A stretch of DNA of 64,000 nucleotides. Source: a virus. Under the pieces are notes generated by a model. That model worked only from the letters and a program-made list of their open reading frames with translations. It had not been told where the DNA came from and did no database searches. A program made the translations under genes and the position numbers. Below, piece by piece: positions 16,572-24,492 of this stretch (its first letter is position 1; each line of letters starts with the position of its first letter). Location: the IMG/VR virus record IMGVR_UViG_3300017963_000190, positions 186,001 to 250,000 of that record; one strand, 5' to 3'.

Positions 16572-17882
16572 ATGCCTGAGAAGCCGGCTGCATACCACGT
16601 GACGCTCACTGCGGTGCGTCACTATAAGCCTGGATCCGGGCCGCCAGAGAAGCCAGACATTTGGAACTTCTCTCAGATGGTTTGGTCGACCAAAGGCTAC
16701 TCTGGTGCCCTCGTGGAAATGCTCAACAAGTTCTTCGAGTGGTACCCGGATAATGGTGTTATCTTGCCCAACGGCAAGCGTGATAACGTCGTGCTCACTC
16801 CCGAAAACCGCGGACGTGCTTCTGGCTACTTAAAAGGTAAGCCGCAGCACGAGAGCGGAAACTACCGGCTGGAAAATGATGATGCGATCCTGCATGTCAA
16901 CAAAATGCGTGCATTGTCAGGAGAAACTCCGCAACGGTTGACTCCAAAGAGCGATAAGGAGTACTCCGACGCTCTGCAGAAAAACATCCAGTCCATAGAT
17001 CCCTACTACGAATCGGTGGTGCAGATGCCTTCTCCAATACGCGGAAGCAGCGAAGTCCCCAAATACATCAAGTTGAACGGGTGTCTTTACCGGCAGGCAG
17101 CCGAGCTTTTCGAGGATGCAACTCTCGAAGACAGCATTGGGGTATTCAATGAGCAAATGGAGGAGGTGACCAAGGAATTGGTCCAAATCTCCGAGATGCT
17201 TATGGATGCTGGTGAGAAGCTGCGTGAGGGCGATACAACATTTCCAGAGGTGATCCAAGAGGCAGCTGTCCGCGTGTACAAGATTCTCATGGAAGAGGTG
17301 CTTGTTGCACGAGATATGGCTCGCTCTATTAGAGCCAAAATGCCGAAGAAGCAAATGGTGGCCAAGACACTTCAGTACAAGGGCGCCACCTATGAGCTCG
17401 TTGCTCAACCTCACAAAGGAAAGCCTGATGTGAGAGAGGAGCAACAAGAAGAGTTGAGCACAGGTGAGCAGGTAGCCGATTCCCACCTTCGTGCGGTTAT
17501 CTCAGATGCGCGTGCAGTGCAAAAAAGAGCACATGAGCTTATGCACTCACTGCACAACATGGGGAAGCAGGCGCGGATTTGTATGGAGCGTGATGGGGAA
17601 ATTTCCCCTGAGCATGTTGACGTCATGCAGTCCGACAAGCGGATCGAAGAGCTGTACGCTCCGATGCGTTCCATGGAGAAATCCAACCGGCAGCTCAATT
17701 ACACCGTAGACGCCGCGATCTCTTCTATGAAGGGCGTTGTTCACCAGCTGGACGCCATGGTAGATGAGTGGCATGCTGCGCGTGATACCATGAATGCTCC
17801 AAACACTTCCCGAGAGCTCACGGAGCCGATGCTCCTTTCCGACAACCCGTCCGCGGTGTTTGATGAGCTTGGTGGTCTGTAG
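16572..17882 (+). CDS. IR-G-Y module protein, two copies
   Basis: 436 residues. An N-terminal domain of 160 residues is unrelated to its neighbours; module copies PKYIKLNGCLYRQ (about 162) and AKTLQYKGATYEL (about 262) each precede a helical block of about 90-150 residues. So the module seems to act as a header placed before helical domains. Starts 3 bases after the previous stop. Confidence 0.8.
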   Translation: MPEKPAAYHVTLTAVRHYKPGSGPPEKPDIWNFSQMVWSTKGYSGALVEMLNKFFEWYPDNGVILPNGKRDNVVLTPENRGRASGYLKGKPQHESGNYRLENDDAILHVNKMRALSGETPQRLTPKSDKEYSDALQKNIQSIDPYYESVVQMPSPIRGSSEVPKYIKLNGCLYRQAAELFEDATLEDSIGVFNEQMEEVTKELVQISEMLMDAGEKLREGDTTFPEVIQEAAVRVYKILMEEVLVARDMARSIRAKMPKKQMVAKTLQYKGATYELVAQPHKGKPDVREEQQEELSTGEQVADSHLRAVISDARAVQKRAHELMHSLHNMGKQARICMERDGEISPEHVDVMQSDKRIEELYAPMRSMEKSNRQLNYTVDAAISSMKGVVHQLDAMVDEWHAARDTMNAPNTSRELTEPMLLSDNPSAVFDELGGL

Positions 17883-17892
17883 GGTTACTGTG

Positions 17893-18075
17893 ATGCACAA
17901 ACAATTCACCAATCCATTTAATAGGCGTATCGAGGGTGCGATGCGTCGACGCATGGCGAAGGGTACTGAGCGGACCACCAAAGAAGATGCCATCGCAAAG
18001 CGCATCCTTGGGGACGAAATCCGCCGAAGGATTGCTGAGTATAAGGAACGGTTTGGCGAGGACCCGGATCTATAG
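17893..18075 (+). CDS. Small basic hypothetical protein
   Basis: 60 residues from ATG 17893 (a longer frame back to 17794 would run into the upstream gene). Arg/Lys-rich, predicted helical (AKRILGDEIRRRIAEYKERFG). Not recognised. Confidence 0.6.
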   Translation: MHKQFTNPFNRRIEGAMRRRMAKGTERTTKEDAIAKRILGDEIRRRIAEYKERFGEDPDL

Positions 18076-18083
18076 GAGGTTCC

Positions 18084-18296
18084 ATGCGCCGTGTCAGACT
18101 GAGTAGTCGTGGGGCAATACGTCACGTGAACTATGGTCCAGGGACCGCGGGTACCGGACTAGCCCCTTCTCCGGGTCGCGTAGTGCGCATCATTCCTGGT
18201 ATTCCAGCAAACAATCGAGGCGTACGGCGCCCTTCGCATCCGGTTAACTATTTACCCTTCCATCCTTTCCGTACACATACCCCGGGCTATTACTAG
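18084..18296 (+). CDS. Small Pro/Gly/Arg-rich hypothetical protein
   Basis: 70 residues with an excellent AGGAGG 5 bases before ATG. Rich in Arg, Pro, Gly, His; no cysteines; probably disordered. Ends 2 bases before the next gene. Confidence 0.65.
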   Translation: MRRVRLSSRGAIRHVNYGPGTAGTGLAPSPGRVVRIIPGIPANNRGVRRPSHPVNYLPFHPFRTHTPGYY

Positions 18297-18298
18297 TC

Positions 18299-20521
18299 AT
18301 GCCCAAATATCTGTTCCATACGACCTCATTACCAGGGTTGCTCTCTATTATGGGCAGCCACTCTGTGCAATCAGAGGCGCCATTTGTATCTTTTTCTGAG
18401 ATACCTCATGTGGGCGACATCAGCCACAATGATGTCGTCATTGTCTTCAAGCACTCCAAACTAGCTCCGCAGCTCCTGCAGGTGGACTACACAGAAGACT
18501 GGTACAACAAGCATCCCGAACAGGCAGCCTACGTTGCTGGTGAGGGGTGGTTGGAGCAGTTCATCTATCCAGAAGAGTGCATCGACAAAGATGGGTTTGA
18601 GGACGAAGAGTGCATGGAGGAGGCGTACAAGGAGGGGGAGATTTCTTCCTTCCTATTTAAAAGCGATGAGCGTGAGTGGGTGTCTAAGGAAGAAGACCAT
18701 CCAGTAACCTTCGACCCAGAGGCGGTGGACCGGATCTTGGTGGTGGATGAACGTCAGGTGGACGCGGTGAAGGGCGCTCTGGAGGATGCCAACTTTGATC
18801 TTCCTGTGGATGTTCGGCAGGCGGGGGTACGCGTAGCATCGCCATCCCTTCCTTCTGGGGCAGGATTCCTCTTCACCGATGGTATTCGGATCCTACTCCT
18901 CAAACGCAGCATCGACAACGATGAAGCAGGCACGTGGGGTATTCCTGGCGGTGGTGTTTATAATGGCGAAACCCCACAGGATGGGGCCCTGCGTGAATGC
19001 ATGGAGGAGATTGGTTCCGTACCACCGCACAGGATTCTGGATTGGTTTGTCTTCCAGTGCGATGATCCGCACTTCGGTACCTTCGAGTACACCACTTTTC
19101 TTGCGCAGGTAGAGCCAGCTTTTGTGGAGGGGTTCCTACCTGTGCTGGATCATGAGAGCACAGGGTGGGGTTGGTACGATGAAGAGGGGGTCAAAGCGCT
19201 CACTCTGCACCCCGGCCTTGACACGTTATTTGAGCACACCACCCCATTTTTCCAGCATATTGACAACCGCACCGCGCAGACAGAAGAAGAGCTGCAGAAG
19301 CTGCCCATCGACGTGCTGGACCGCATGGCTTTTGGGGTAGTGGAGGGCGTCCAAGAACTTCCTGTAGGCGATATCAAGATCAAGTACGCTGACGACTACA
19401 ACAACGCTGTGGCAGAGATTGAAGAGGGCTTGTGGGAAGGGAACGAGTCAGCGCTGGAGGAGCCGGTAGAGGTTTCTTTGGAGCGGGGCATCTATTGGCT
19501 GGAAGACGGTCACCATCGCTATGTAATGGCTAGAGGGTTGGGACGCGATACCATTTTGGCTGATCTGTCCATCAAGGACAATCCCGTGAGAGCGCTCATG
19601 CGACGGAATGCTATCGAGGAATCTGTGCAGTTACCACGTACCATTCGTTACCAGGGAGCAACGTATCAGGCTGTCACCGCAGGCCTTAGCACCGTATTAT
19701 TGAACAGGGCTGTATCGGATGCTCAGAAGAAGCAGGAGCTGCGTCCGTACGTCGACCTGTTCATGAAGCAGTTAGGCCGAAAGGAATCCTACAAAAAGAA
19801 TGCGGATAAAATCCTGTCTGCAGTAGAGGCCCTTTTAATGGCACCCTTCGCTCCGGCTGCAGAGTCTTCGGTGCATAGCGTGAAGGAATCAGTCAAGGCT
19901 TATGATCATCTGCAAAACCAAGTGAATGCCCTAGAGGCGTCCATGGGGGACGATCCCCAAGAGGCGATCAGTAAGATACAGAAGCTATTCGACGACTTCT
20001 ACGCTGAGACGCTCCCCAAAGTCCCAGCTTGGCATAAGGCATTTGGCGAGACCGCCAAGGATTTACTTATCGAACCAGGACTGCTCCCAGCCTCCGCTCG
20101 GATGTTGTACTACCTGAAAAAGGCTTTAAAGGAAGCAGAGCGGCTCAAGCTCCTGAGTGATGAGGGAGAAGAGGTCGACAAAGATGAAGTCCGCGAAGCC
20201 TTGGATGAGATTCTGCGTGAGCCTGTTTGGGTGAAGGAAAAGCAGAAAGAAGAAGCTCGGCGTAAAAAAGAGCAAGCTCCAGCGAAAGTGCAGCAGGAGC
20301 TGGAGGGGTTGTTCCCAACAAAGGAGAAGGGAAAAGAGGCCCCGGTACCGCTAACGAAGCGGAAAGAGGAAGCACCCGTCCCGCTTGTTCGCCGTAAGAA
20401 AACTCCTCCTGAGCCAGTTCCTGCTAAACAGGAGCGCGTGCCCGAACCACAACCGGTAGCAGAGGGTGGTGGTTTCCTTAAGCTCGACCCAGCAATTGTT
20501 AGGAGGCTGGTTAATGTCTAG
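18299..20521 (+). CDS. ADP-ribosyltransferase-like / Nudix / ParB-like fusion with IR-G-Y module
   Basis: 740 residues. Residues 3-55 (YLFHTTSLPGLLSIMGS... VSFSEIPHV) resemble the start of ART/DarT-type folds (Y-H-x-T, L-x-x-I, then S-x-x-P). Residues 185-320 form a Nudix hydrolase with a perfect box: G218-x5-E224-x7-R232-E-x-x-E-E-x-G239. Residues 340-430 hold a ParB/Srx-like DGHHRY (403-408). The IR-G-Y module PRTIRYQGATY (446-456) then precedes a helical, Lys/Glu/Pro-rich C-terminus. Nudix enzymes often split ADP-ribose or NAD derivatives, so an NAD/ADP-ribose effector is plausible. The ART assignment is the least certain part. Confidence 0.72.
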   Translation: MPKYLFHTTSLPGLLSIMGSHSVQSEAPFVSFSEIPHVGDISHNDVVIVFKHSKLAPQLLQVDYTEDWYNKHPEQAAYVAGEGWLEQFIYPEECIDKDGFEDEECMEEAYKEGEISSFLFKSDEREWVSKEEDHPVTFDPEAVDRILVVDERQVDAVKGALEDANFDLPVDVRQAGVRVASPSLPSGAGFLFTDGIRILLLKRSIDNDEAGTWGIPGGGVYNGETPQDGALRECMEEIGSVPPHRILDWFVFQCDDPHFGTFEYTTFLAQVEPAFVEGFLPVLDHESTGWGWYDEEGVKALTLHPGLDTLFEHTTPFFQHIDNRTAQTEEELQKLPIDVLDRMAFGVVEGVQELPVGDIKIKYADDYNNAVAEIEEGLWEGNESALEEPVEVSLERGIYWLEDGHHRYVMARGLGRDTILADLSIKDNPVRALMRRNAIEESVQLPRTIRYQGATYQAVTAGLSTVLLNRAVSDAQKKQELRPYVDLFMKQLGRKESYKKNADKILSAVEALLMAPFAPAAESSVHSVKESVKAYDHLQNQVNALEASMGDDPQEAISKIQKLFDDFYAETLPKVPAWHKAFGETAKDLLIEPGLLPASARMLYYLKKALKEAERLKLLSDEGEEVDKDEVREALDEILREPVWVKEKQKEEARRKKEQAPAKVQQELEGLFPTKEKGKEAPVPLTKRKEEAPVPLVRRKKTPPEPVPAKQERVPEPQPVAEGGGFLKLDPAIVRRLVNV

Positions 20522-20972
20522 CCCCAAGAAAATACGATTCCGCGGCGCCATTTATGAGGCAGTTGAACTTCCCCTCGATCTCCTTCATGCTGAACTTGTT
20601 GAGGCAGCTGGTGCCGCTCCGAGAAGCAAAGAGGAATGGCAGGAATTTGCCAGCGACGTCTTCGATTTCTACAAGAATCAGCTAAGCGAAATGGGCGCCC
20701 TACGCGAGCTGGAAGATGGTATGGGTTCCTTGCGCGAGCTTCTTGCTTCTGCAAAGAAAGATTTCCGAAAAGCAAAGCACAGCAAGAACGTTCTGGACAT
20801 CTTGCAGGCGCTTGTATCCGCGCGCTACCTAGCTGGAACAACTTCACAGTCATCGAGTTTGGTTAAAGGACTAAAGTCCATAAAGAAATGGGCCAAGCAG
20901 CACGAGAAGCTCAAGAAGAAGATGGAGAAGATGCGTCAGCCCAAGCAGAAAATCAAGAAGTGGTTCAAGTAG
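20514..20972 (+). CDS. IR-G-Y module protein, one N-terminal copy
   Basis: 152 residues from ATG 20514, set by AGGAGG at 20501; overlaps the previous stop by 8 bases. Module PKKIRFRGAIYEA at residues 4-16, then a helical body and a very basic end (KKKMEKMRQPKQKIKKW). Confidence 0.8.
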   Translation: MSSPKKIRFRGAIYEAVELPLDLLHAELVEAAGAAPRSKEEWQEFASDVFDFYKNQLSEMGALRELEDGMGSLRELLASAKKDFRKAKHSKNVLDILQALVSARYLAGTTSQSSSLVKGLKSIKKWAKQHEKLKKKMEKMRQPKQKIKKWFK

Positions 20973-20980
20973 GTGCCGCG

Positions 20981-21610
20981 ATGTCGATGAAGAACCCCAC
21001 GAAACTGCGCTATATGGGTGCTACCTACGTGCGAGCGGATGCTTTGGACGTAGGGGAGCTGAGCTCGAAAATAGAAGAGACCAAGGATTATGGTGTGGGG
21101 GAGTCAACAATTTATCCTCCACCCGCTGCAGGTAAGAAAGAGCAGGACCGCATAGCAGCCGCGCTGGATAAGTACCCAGACATCACCAAGATGACAAACC
21201 CGGTGGTGCAGCGTATGCGCCAAGAGCTCTCGGACATGCAGCGCCTGGCTGCTGAGTCCGCGTCAATTTTGACGAAGCTGTCACGGTTTATAGCTACAGC
21301 AGAGGCCGAAGATGTGGACATGCCAAAGAATCCAGAGGAGTCCCCTTTTCGGACATTTGCTGCCTTCCCAGGGGTCATCGATGCTGTCACCTTGGGTGGG
21401 GAGCTCCCCGAATACCTGAGCGAGCTTGGGTTTGACATCAACACCCTAGCGTCCAAATCCAAGGCGCTACGTGAGCTCGGGCAGAAGGTGGCCGTAGACG
21501 CCCAGAACGCGATCACCGGCGCACTGAAGGAAACAAAGGAACCCAAAGACAAAGAGGAGACGGGTGGCCCAGAGCGCACACTTGAGATGCCGGAACCAGC
21601 AGCTGCTTGA
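20981..21610 (+). CDS. IR-G-Y module protein, one N-terminal copy
   Basis: 209 residues from ATG 20981 (AAGTAGGT upstream). Module PTKLRYMGATYVR at residues 6-18, then a mostly helical body and a charged, Pro-rich tail. Last module gene on the + strand. Confidence 0.8.
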   Translation: MSMKNPTKLRYMGATYVRADALDVGELSSKIEETKDYGVGESTIYPPPAAGKKEQDRIAAALDKYPDITKMTNPVVQRMRQELSDMQRLAAESASILTKLSRFIATAEAEDVDMPKNPEESPFRTFAAFPGVIDAVTLGGELPEYLSELGFDINTLASKSKALRELGQKVAVDAQNAITGALKETKEPKDKEETGGPERTLEMPEPAAA

Positions 21611-21613
21611 CAT

Positions 21614-21799
21614 TTGGCTGCTGTGATGTACAAATACTCCCCGAGGTTAGAAACCATGCACGAGACACGCGAACATAAGTGGATGCCGTTGGAGGCCCAA
21701 GGAGCCTCAACGCCCTCGTGTCTCCCAGGGATTGAGGTCTCCATGACCGCGAATCTGTTCAGTGGTTATGCACTCGATCCCAAAGAGCCTGGCGGCTAA
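21614..21799 (+). CDS. Possible small protein
   Basis: 61 residues from TTG 21614 or ATG 21626. No good RBS, no motif. A TTGACA (21607) with TACAAA 16 bp on lies at its start, so the stretch may instead be a promoter and leader. Doubtful. Confidence 0.3.
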   Translation: MAAVMYKYSPRLETMHETREHKWMPLEAQGASTPSCLPGIEVSMTANLFSGYALDPKEPGG

Positions 21800-21826
21800 C
21801 CTTGTAACCCGAGAGGATCACACGAG

Positions 21827-21865
21827 AAAGGCCGCCCGGCAACGAAGCTAGGCGGCCTTTTTTAT
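21827..21865 (+). terminator. Rho-independent terminator
   Basis: Stem GGCCGCC / GGCGGCC (21830-21836 with 21851-21857), flanked by AAA and followed by TTTTTT. Ends the + strand module cluster. Confidence 0.85.
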
Positions 21866-22059
21866 TGCGCGAGCTCCCATAGACCGTAGGGACACAGGTT
21901 GGAGTTGGAGTAGCAGGTCCTACGGTTTGGGGTGAGACTAGACCCAGTTTCGGATCTCATCTGATTCTGCGGCTTTTCAATAGCAAGCTCCCGCATGCCA
22001 TCGTGGGGCCGCTCCTTTCAGTCTTTGACAACTGAATAGCAAACGATGAAAACGCCTCC
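21866..22059. other. Non-coding gap with a hairpin between converging clusters
   Basis: No ORF supported. ACCGTAG-g-GAC (from 21883) can pair with GTCCTACGGT (to 21926). A TTGACA at 22025 lacks a convincing -10. AATAGCAA occurs twice (near 21980 and 22035). Nothing else seen. Confidence 0.4.
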
Positions 22060-22116
22060 CAGGTGGGGGAGGGCAGACGTAGTCCGCGTCAATTATTACA
22101 CGTCCTCCCCCACCTG
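22060..22116. terminator. 13-bp perfect inverted repeat, probable bidirectional terminator
   Basis: CAGGTGGGGGAGG (22060-22072) pairs with CCTCCCCCACCTG (22104-22116) across a 31-base loop; ATATTTTT follows on +. It directly abuts the end of the minus-strand cluster. Confidence 0.6.
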
Positions 22117-22122
22117 ATATTT

Positions 22123-22443
22123 TTACTTGTAGAGTCCTTGCCTGCGGAGATCGTTGGCGAAGTAAGTGACAAGAGTTTGGAAGTGTCTGTAGTTGGCTTC
22201 AAGCTCGGAATTGTTTTCTTTTGAGCTCAAAGCTTCGCGGGCCACATCCGCCGCGATCTGAAAGAGATCGAAGAGCCTGATAAGCGGGGACTGGTCTATT
22301 TCTTCCTGCGGCACGTACTCAAGCAGGTCTTCTACTGCATCCTGCATGCGTTCCACACCAGCGGCCATCTGGTCTCTATCAGACGCACACCTGTACAGGT
22401 GGCCTTGCACCCTGATGAACTTAGGTGGTTGTTTCTTCTTCAT
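22123..22443 (-). CDS. IR-G-Y module protein, one N-terminal copy
   Basis: 106 residues; start at 22443 (ATG) is preceded by AAAAGG at proper distance, so the GTG 9 bases earlier is not used. Module PKFIRVQGHLYRC near residue 6, nearly identical to the first copy in the 15987 gene, then helices. Confidence 0.8.
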   Translation of the reverse strand: MKKKQPPKFIRVQGHLYRCASDRDQMAAGVERMQDAVEDLLEYVPQEEIDQSPLIRLFDLFQIAADVAREALSSKENNSELEANYRHFQTLVTYFANDLRRQGLYK

Positions 22444-22457
22444 CACGCGCACCTTTT

Positions 22458-22799
22458 CTATTCTGGGCCGCCGGGCTGCGGAATGTATTCATGGAGAGGG
22501 TATAGACGGTCGAGGAGAGCTATCCAGCCAGTACGCTCGGTACCATATTGGACGCCATAGTAAATCTTGTCGAGCATCTCTACAAAATCCCTGAAGCGCT
22601 TTTTGTCTTCAGGTTTCTCGTAACCATACTCTTCGAGCAGCTTCACTATTTCCTGTAGAGCAGTGTGGGCTTCTGTGAGATGCTTCTCGAAGCGCTCGCG
22701 CGGCTCATAAACCGCTTTTTGGAACGCTTTTGTTTTCTCATCGTACTGAGCTTGTACGTATATGCGACCGCTGAAGCGGATCTTTTTTGGTGCGCCCAT
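22458..22799 (-). CDS. IR-G-Y module protein, one N-terminal copy
   Basis: 113 residues; CGGAG upstream of the start. Module PKKIRFSGRIYVQ at residues 4-16, followed by a long helical, Glu/Lys-rich body ending in PQPGG. Confidence 0.8.
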   Translation of the reverse strand: MGAPKKIRFSGRIYVQAQYDEKTKAFQKAVYEPRERFEKHLTEAHTALQEIVKLLEEYGYEKPEDKKRFRDFVEMLDKIYYGVQYGTERTGWIALLDRLYPLHEYIPQPGGPE

Positions 22800-22820
22800 G
22801 TTATATACTCCGGTTTCTTA

Positions 22821-22905
22821 GGTAGCGTACCCAAGCGGCTTACGGGGCCCGCCTGCTAAGCGGGTGCACGGAAACGTGCCGTGGGTTCGAATCCCACCGC
22901 TACCT
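22821..22905 (+). tRNA. tRNA-Ser(GCT)
   Basis: 85 nt, class II. Acceptor GGTAGCG/CGCTACC, loop with anticodon GCT, long variable arm, TTCGAAT T-loop. No CCA encoded. Lies on + inside a minus-strand gene block. Confidence 0.95.
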
Positions 22906-23397
22906 CTACTTTGCAGCTTTAAGCATGCGATCTGCCATACCGTCAAAAGCCTTCGCCACACCCATAGCGTTCGCGTAGTCCTTCTCCAATCCAAGTCGCT
23001 TTAGGAATGGAGCAAGGGCTCTGATGTCCATAGCGATGTCTGCAGCAGCCTGCATCGCCTGCTCAGCATTCATCTGTGCTTTTTTGTACACCTTTCCGGC
23101 GATACGTACTTCATCAGAATCGTCCAGGCGCTTGTACAGAACGCCTCCCACCTTGATCTGCTTCGGAGGAGCTTCTGGCTGCACGAGCTTGTACAAGTGA
23201 CCACCCATCTTGATCTTCTTCGGAGGAGGCGTGGATGCCTTAGTTTCTTTTCCCTTGGTGGATAGAGCATCCATAGTCTTCTCGACGGTGCCCTCTGGAT
23301 CTTTGGCGGTTTCAGGATCGTCCTTCTTTTGCTTGGCTTCCCACTCTTTGACTTCTTTGCCCACTTCAGATTTCTTGTTGTCTTTTTCCTTTGCCAT
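22906..23397 (-). CDS. IR-G-Y module protein, three tandem copies
   Basis: 163 residues. A disordered Lys/Glu-rich N-terminus (1-55) leads to three modules in a row: PKKIKMGGHLYKL, PKQIKVGGVLYKR and DEVRIAGKVYKK, spaced 17-21 residues apart, then a helical end. Tandem copies show the module is a self-contained unit. Confidence 0.82.
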   Translation of the reverse strand: MAKEKDNKKSEVGKEVKEWEAKQKKDDPETAKDPEGTVEKTMDALSTKGKETKASTPPPKKIKMGGHLYKLVQPEAPPKQIKVGGVLYKRLDDSDEVRIAGKVYKKAQMNAEQAMQAAADIAMDIRALAPFLKRLGLEKDYANAMGVAKAFDGMADRMLKAAK

Positions 23398-23429
23398 GAG
23401 GTGCCTCGAATATTAGTTGTGGGTGAGAA

Positions 23430-23906
23430 CTACTCACCAGGGGTTTCTTCGGTCTCGCAGAGGGATTTCAAGCTGTCCGCGAGTGTGCAGATTTGGTCGA
23501 CTGTGATTCCAGCGCCGCCCAAAACCATTTTGATTACTTCAGCAGCGTCGGGAGGTATATCGGTGGCAGCGAACTTTTCTTTCCACAGCTGCGGGTAGTC
23601 CACGCCAAACCGTGCGGCAAGCTCCTCCGCTTTTGCCCGCGTGTCTTTTAGAGGATCGCCGATAATCCCAGGCATTGGGGTTGTCTTGCTAGGCAGCGCG
23701 GACTTAGCCCTGTACACCCATTGAAGGTTTGCGTAGTCCTCTTTCTCCAGCTGCCCGTCGTCTCTTTTTCTTTCCATCGCACGGGCCAGGTTGTGCAATA
23801 GGACACCAAGCACACGCTTTTCGAGGTCGAATCTGCTAGGTTCTTGTGGATCCGCCTGTACATACAGCTGGCCTTTGTAGCGAATACGAGAAGGTGGTTT
23901 GGTCAT
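23430..23906 (-). CDS. IR-G-Y module protein, one N-terminal copy
   Basis: 158 residues from ATG 23906 (GAGGGATC upstream); the longer frame to 24002 would run into a tRNA. Module PSRIRYKGQLYVQ near residue 5, then a helical body. Confidence 0.8.
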   Translation of the reverse strand: MTKPPSRIRYKGQLYVQADPQEPSRFDLEKRVLGVLLHNLARAMERKRDDGQLEKEDYANLQWVYRAKSALPSKTTPMPGIIGDPLKDTRAKAEELAARFGVDYPQLWKEKFAATDIPPDAAEVIKMVLGGAGITVDQICTLADSLKSLCETEETPGE

Positions 23907-23968
23907 ACTGATCCCTCTTACACAGCTTTTGGGGGTTGCATAGGATTCAGTAATAGATAACTTGTTTC

Positions 23969-24054
23969 GGTGAGTTGGCCGAGATGGTTTAAGGCGGTGC
24001 ACTCGAACTGCACTGTACCGAAAGGTACCAAGGGTTCGAATCCCTTACTCACCT
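23969..24054 (+). tRNA. tRNA-Ser(CGA)
   Basis: 86 nt class II; anticodon stem TGCA/TGCA with loop CTCGAAC; variable arm GTACC-GAAA-GGTAC. Confidence 0.93.
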
Positions 24055-24141
24055 TACCGGATAAGCGACGGCCGGTAGGCTTGGCCAGCCAAATCACCTA
24101 ACTGGGTCACAGAGATCTTTTGGTGGTACGTCGCGCAAATC
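24055..24141 (+). ncRNA. Structured spacer element, copy 1
   Basis: Starts directly at a tRNA 3' end. ACCGG/CCGGT hairpin whose loop GCGACG can pair with downstream CGTCGC (pseudoknot), plus CACC/GGTG. The same layout recurs in copy 2. Confidence 0.45.
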
Positions 24142-24142
24142 T

Positions 24143-24230
24143 GGCGGGGTGTCCGAGTGGTTGAAGGAGCCGGGCTGTAAACTCGGTGCCGCAGTGCTAA
24201 ACATCGTAGGTTCGAATCCTACCCCCGTCA
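24143..24230 (+). tRNA. tRNA-Tyr(GTA)
   Basis: 88 nt class II; acceptor GGCGGGG/CCCCGTC, loop CTGTAAA, long variable arm. Confidence 0.93.
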
Positions 24231-24306
24231 TACCGGACAGCGACGGCCGGGAGGCCCTTTACGCCAAACCACCTACCTAGGCTATGGGTGGTACGTCGTG
24301 CGCCAT
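24231..24306 (+). ncRNA. Structured spacer element, copy 2
   Basis: Again starts at the tRNA 3' end with TACCGGA, shares GCGACGGCCGG, CACCTA and GGTGGTACGTCG with copy 1 while intervening bases differ, so pairing is conserved more than sequence. Followed by about 80 bases with a further TCGG/CCGA-type stem. Confidence 0.45.
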
Positions 24307-24389
24307 GGTAGCGTCGCTCCATAGACGTGACGGCGCGTGGTCGGCAGAGAGTAGAGGATCGCAACCTCGATTTCTGTCCGATCACGAAC

Positions 24390-24462
24390 GGAGCGATAGT
24401 ACAAATGGCAAGTGCACCGGGTCGTAACCCCGCAAATCTAGGTTCGAATCCTAGTCGCTCCA
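24390..24462 (+). tRNA. tRNA with unusual anticodon loop (GTA or CGT)
   Basis: 73 nt; acceptor GGAGCGA/TCGCTCC, D-arm and T-arm are good. The anticodon stem CGGG/CCCG leaves loop TCGTAAC, so base 33 is C instead of the near-universal U. Read in register the anticodon is GTA; a one-base slip would give CGT (Thr). Confidence 0.7.
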
Positions 24463-24474
24463 TTTCCTACGCAG

Positions 24475-24487
24475 TCTTGTAAAATAC
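24475..24487 (+). promoter_or_regulatory. TCTTGTAAAATAC promoter-like element
   Basis: TAAAAT ends 7 bases before the ATG at 24493, implying a leaderless or nearly leaderless transcript. Confidence 0.6.
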
Positions 24488-24492
24488 AGGGG

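Noticed and set aside
22025-22060. CRISPR leader or array-like sequence (TTGACAACTGAATAG)
   Set aside because: No direct repeats with spacers; only one AATAGCAA duplication.
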